From the NCBI GenBank assembly GCA_024640835.1, contig JAHEEH010000101.1, forward strand, positions 1 through 6,888: a stretch of DNA of 6,888 nucleotides, written 5' to 3'. How positions within the stretch are numbered: position 1 is the first letter of the stretch; each line of letters begins with the position of its first letter. The stretch is from Bacteroidota bacterium (GTDB lineage Bacteria > Bacteroidota > Rhodothermia > Rhodothermales > UBA10348). The position numbers were made by a program, and so were the translations under genes. The notes under the pieces are model-generated. The model saw only the letters and a program-made list of their open reading frames with translations, did not search any database and was not told where the DNA came from. Below are positions 6,283-6,888 of the stretch, piece by piece.

Positions 6283-6288
6283 TATACT
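6283..6288 (+). promoter_or_regulatory. Possible -10 element of radA
   Basis: TATACT matches five of six bases of TATAAT and lies 28 bases ahead of the radA ATG, a sensible place for a short leader. No good -35 is found 16-18 bases upstream; TTGTCG at 6266 is only 11 bases away. The call rests on the AT-rich hexamer standing out in GC-rich DNA. Confidence 0.33.
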
Positions 6289-6316
6289 GCCGCCCCAACG
6301 TCAGCACAGGTAACGA

Positions 6317-6888
6317 ATGGCCCGCACGCACACCCGGTTTGTCTGCCAGAACTGCGGGCACGAGTCCGCCCGGTGGGCAGGGCAGTGCCCCTCGTGCGAG
6401 GAGTGGAACACGCTGGTCGAGGAGATCGTGGCCGGCCGGAGCGGCACCTCGGGACGGCCCGGGCCCGCACCCCGCACGGTGCTCCTGGGTGACGTGGCCC
6501 CGTCCGGCGAGCGCCGGCTGCGGACCGGCGTGGACGAATTCGACCGGGTCATGGGCGGTGGGATCGTGGCCGGCTCGGTCACCCTGGTGGCGGGAGACCC
6601 TGGCATCGGCAAGAGCACCCTGATGACGGCGGTCGCCGCCATGCTCGCGGATCGTCGCGTGCTGTACGTGTGCGGCGAGGAATCACCCGAGCAGGTGCGG
6701 CTTCGTGCCGACCGCCTGGAGGTGGACGGATCGGCGATGCATCTTCTCCCCGAGACCGATGCCGAGGCCGCGATTCGGGCCGCCGAGGAGGTGAAGCCGG
6801 CCGTGCTCGTCGTCGACTCCATTCAGACCCTGTACCGTTCCGACATCCAGAGCGCCCCCGGTTCCGTGACCCAGGTGCGCGAATGCAC
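6317..6888 (+). CDS. radA: DNA repair protein RadA, N-terminal part (3' end outside window)
   Basis: The first 190 residues of RadA (Sms), a RecA-like, DnaB-related ATPase that promotes branch migration and processing of recombination intermediates. The N-terminal zinc finger is complete: Cys10, Cys13, Cys24 and Cys27, with RWAGQCPSCEEWNTL typical of the family. The ATPase domain begins around LRTGVDEFDRVMGGGIVAGS (68-87), with Walker A GDPGIGKST (93-101), CGEES (119-123) and Walker B VLVVD (163-167). SIQTLYRSDIQSAPGSVTQV (168-187) is a strong RadA hallmark. The KNRFG motif and the Lon-like C-terminal domain should follow outside the window. The start is well fixed: an in-frame TAA lies at 6311-6313, two codons before the ATG, and AGG at 6308-6310 is a modest ribosome-binding site. 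The frame is still open at the window edge, as expected for a protein of about 450 residues. Confidence 0.96.
   Translation, partial: MARTHTRFVCQNCGHESARWAGQCPSCEEWNTLVEEIVAGRSGTSGRPGPAPRTVLLGDVAPSGERRLRTGVDEFDRVMGGGIVAGSVTLVAGDPGIGKSTLMTAVAAMLADRRVLYVCGEESPEQVRLRADRLEVDGSAMHLLPETDAEAAIRAAEEVKPAVLVVDSIQTLYRSDIQSAPGSVTQVREC

Larger units (their letters stand above)
6104..6316. promoter_or_regulatory. Divergent mlaE/radA intergenic region
   Basis: 213 bases that must hold the promoters of both the mla run (minus) and radA (plus). No protein-coding content is supported. It contains two perfect inverted repeats (6137-6158 and 6200-6220), listed separately. A possible -7-like element TACCTTGG lies on the minus strand at 6193-6186, about 83 bases ahead of mlaE, without a convincing upstream partner. 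On the plus strand TATACT lies at 6283-6288. Promoter function of the region is near-certain from the divergent layout; the exact elements are not. Confidence 0.6.

Noticed and set aside
6266..6288. TTGTCG plus TATACT as a complete sigma-70 promoter for radA
   Set aside because: The spacer is only 11 bases, too short for a standard -35/-10 pair. Only the -10-like hexamer is kept, with low confidence.
4274..6313. 679-codon open frame on the plus strand opposite mlaD, mlaF and mlaE
   Set aside because: It runs antisense to three clearly identified genes. Its product is low-complexity, rich in Arg, His, Asp and Glu, with no recognisable domain. Long antisense frames are expected where GC-rich third codon positions suppress stops.
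6301..6822. 173-codon minus-strand open frame opposite radA
   Set aside because: It lies antisense to unmistakable RadA motifs and has a Ser/Arg/Thr-rich composition with no domain.
1..6888. Search for CRISPR arrays, tRNA or rRNA genes, insertion sequences, toxin-antitoxin pairs or defence genes
   Set aside because: No regularly spaced repeats, cloverleaf-like segments, transposase motifs or terminal repeats were seen. Nearly all bases belong to recognised core genes with uniform composition.

Overview
This window is a piece of a GC-rich bacterial chromosome that is almost entirely coding. It looks like a diderm of the Bacteroidota/Rhodothermota neighbourhood. The reasons are a Bat-type batD-batE pair, a type II thymidine kinase whose N-terminus resembles Bacteroidota versions, an mlaE-mlaF-mlaD cassette with a MlaD tail of the kind I associate with that group, and generally weak or absent Shine-Dalgarno sequences. 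High-GC Rhodothermota is my best guess. It is an inference from protein style, not a phylogenetic result, and other GC-rich diderms such as Gemmatimonadota are not excluded.

Layout. Bases 2-1842 are on the plus strand: the 3' end of batD, then batE (stop and start overlap by one base), then after a 66-base gap with a strong stem-loop, tdk. Bases 1846-6103 are on the minus strand and form one tightly packed gene run, read from right to left: mlaE, mlaF, mlaD, a small HD-domain phosphohydrolase and a DUF445 membrane protein, with gaps of 3, 21, 18 and 4 bases. The last gene converges on tdk with only three bases between the two stop codons. A 213-base divergent intergenic region (6104-6316) separates mlaE from radA, which runs on the plus strand off the right edge.

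How the genes work together. MlaE (permease), MlaF (ATPase) and MlaD (MCE-domain periplasmic lipid-binding subunit) should form an inner-membrane ABC complex that moves phospholipids between the inner and outer membranes. The HD protein and DUF445 protein appear to be co-transcribed with it. Neither family has a settled function, so this five-gene arrangement is the most interesting lead in the window. BatD and BatE belong to the Bat system, which is linked to aerotolerance and envelope stress. Tdk is a nucleotide-salvage enzyme and RadA a recombination-repair ATPase; both are housekeeping genes.

I see no mobile element, CRISPR array, tRNA, rRNA or obvious horizontally acquired island. The window is mostly ordinary core genome. 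The points worth a second look are the mla-HD-DUF445 operon, the inverted repeats in the divergent region, and the stem-loop just ahead of tdk.
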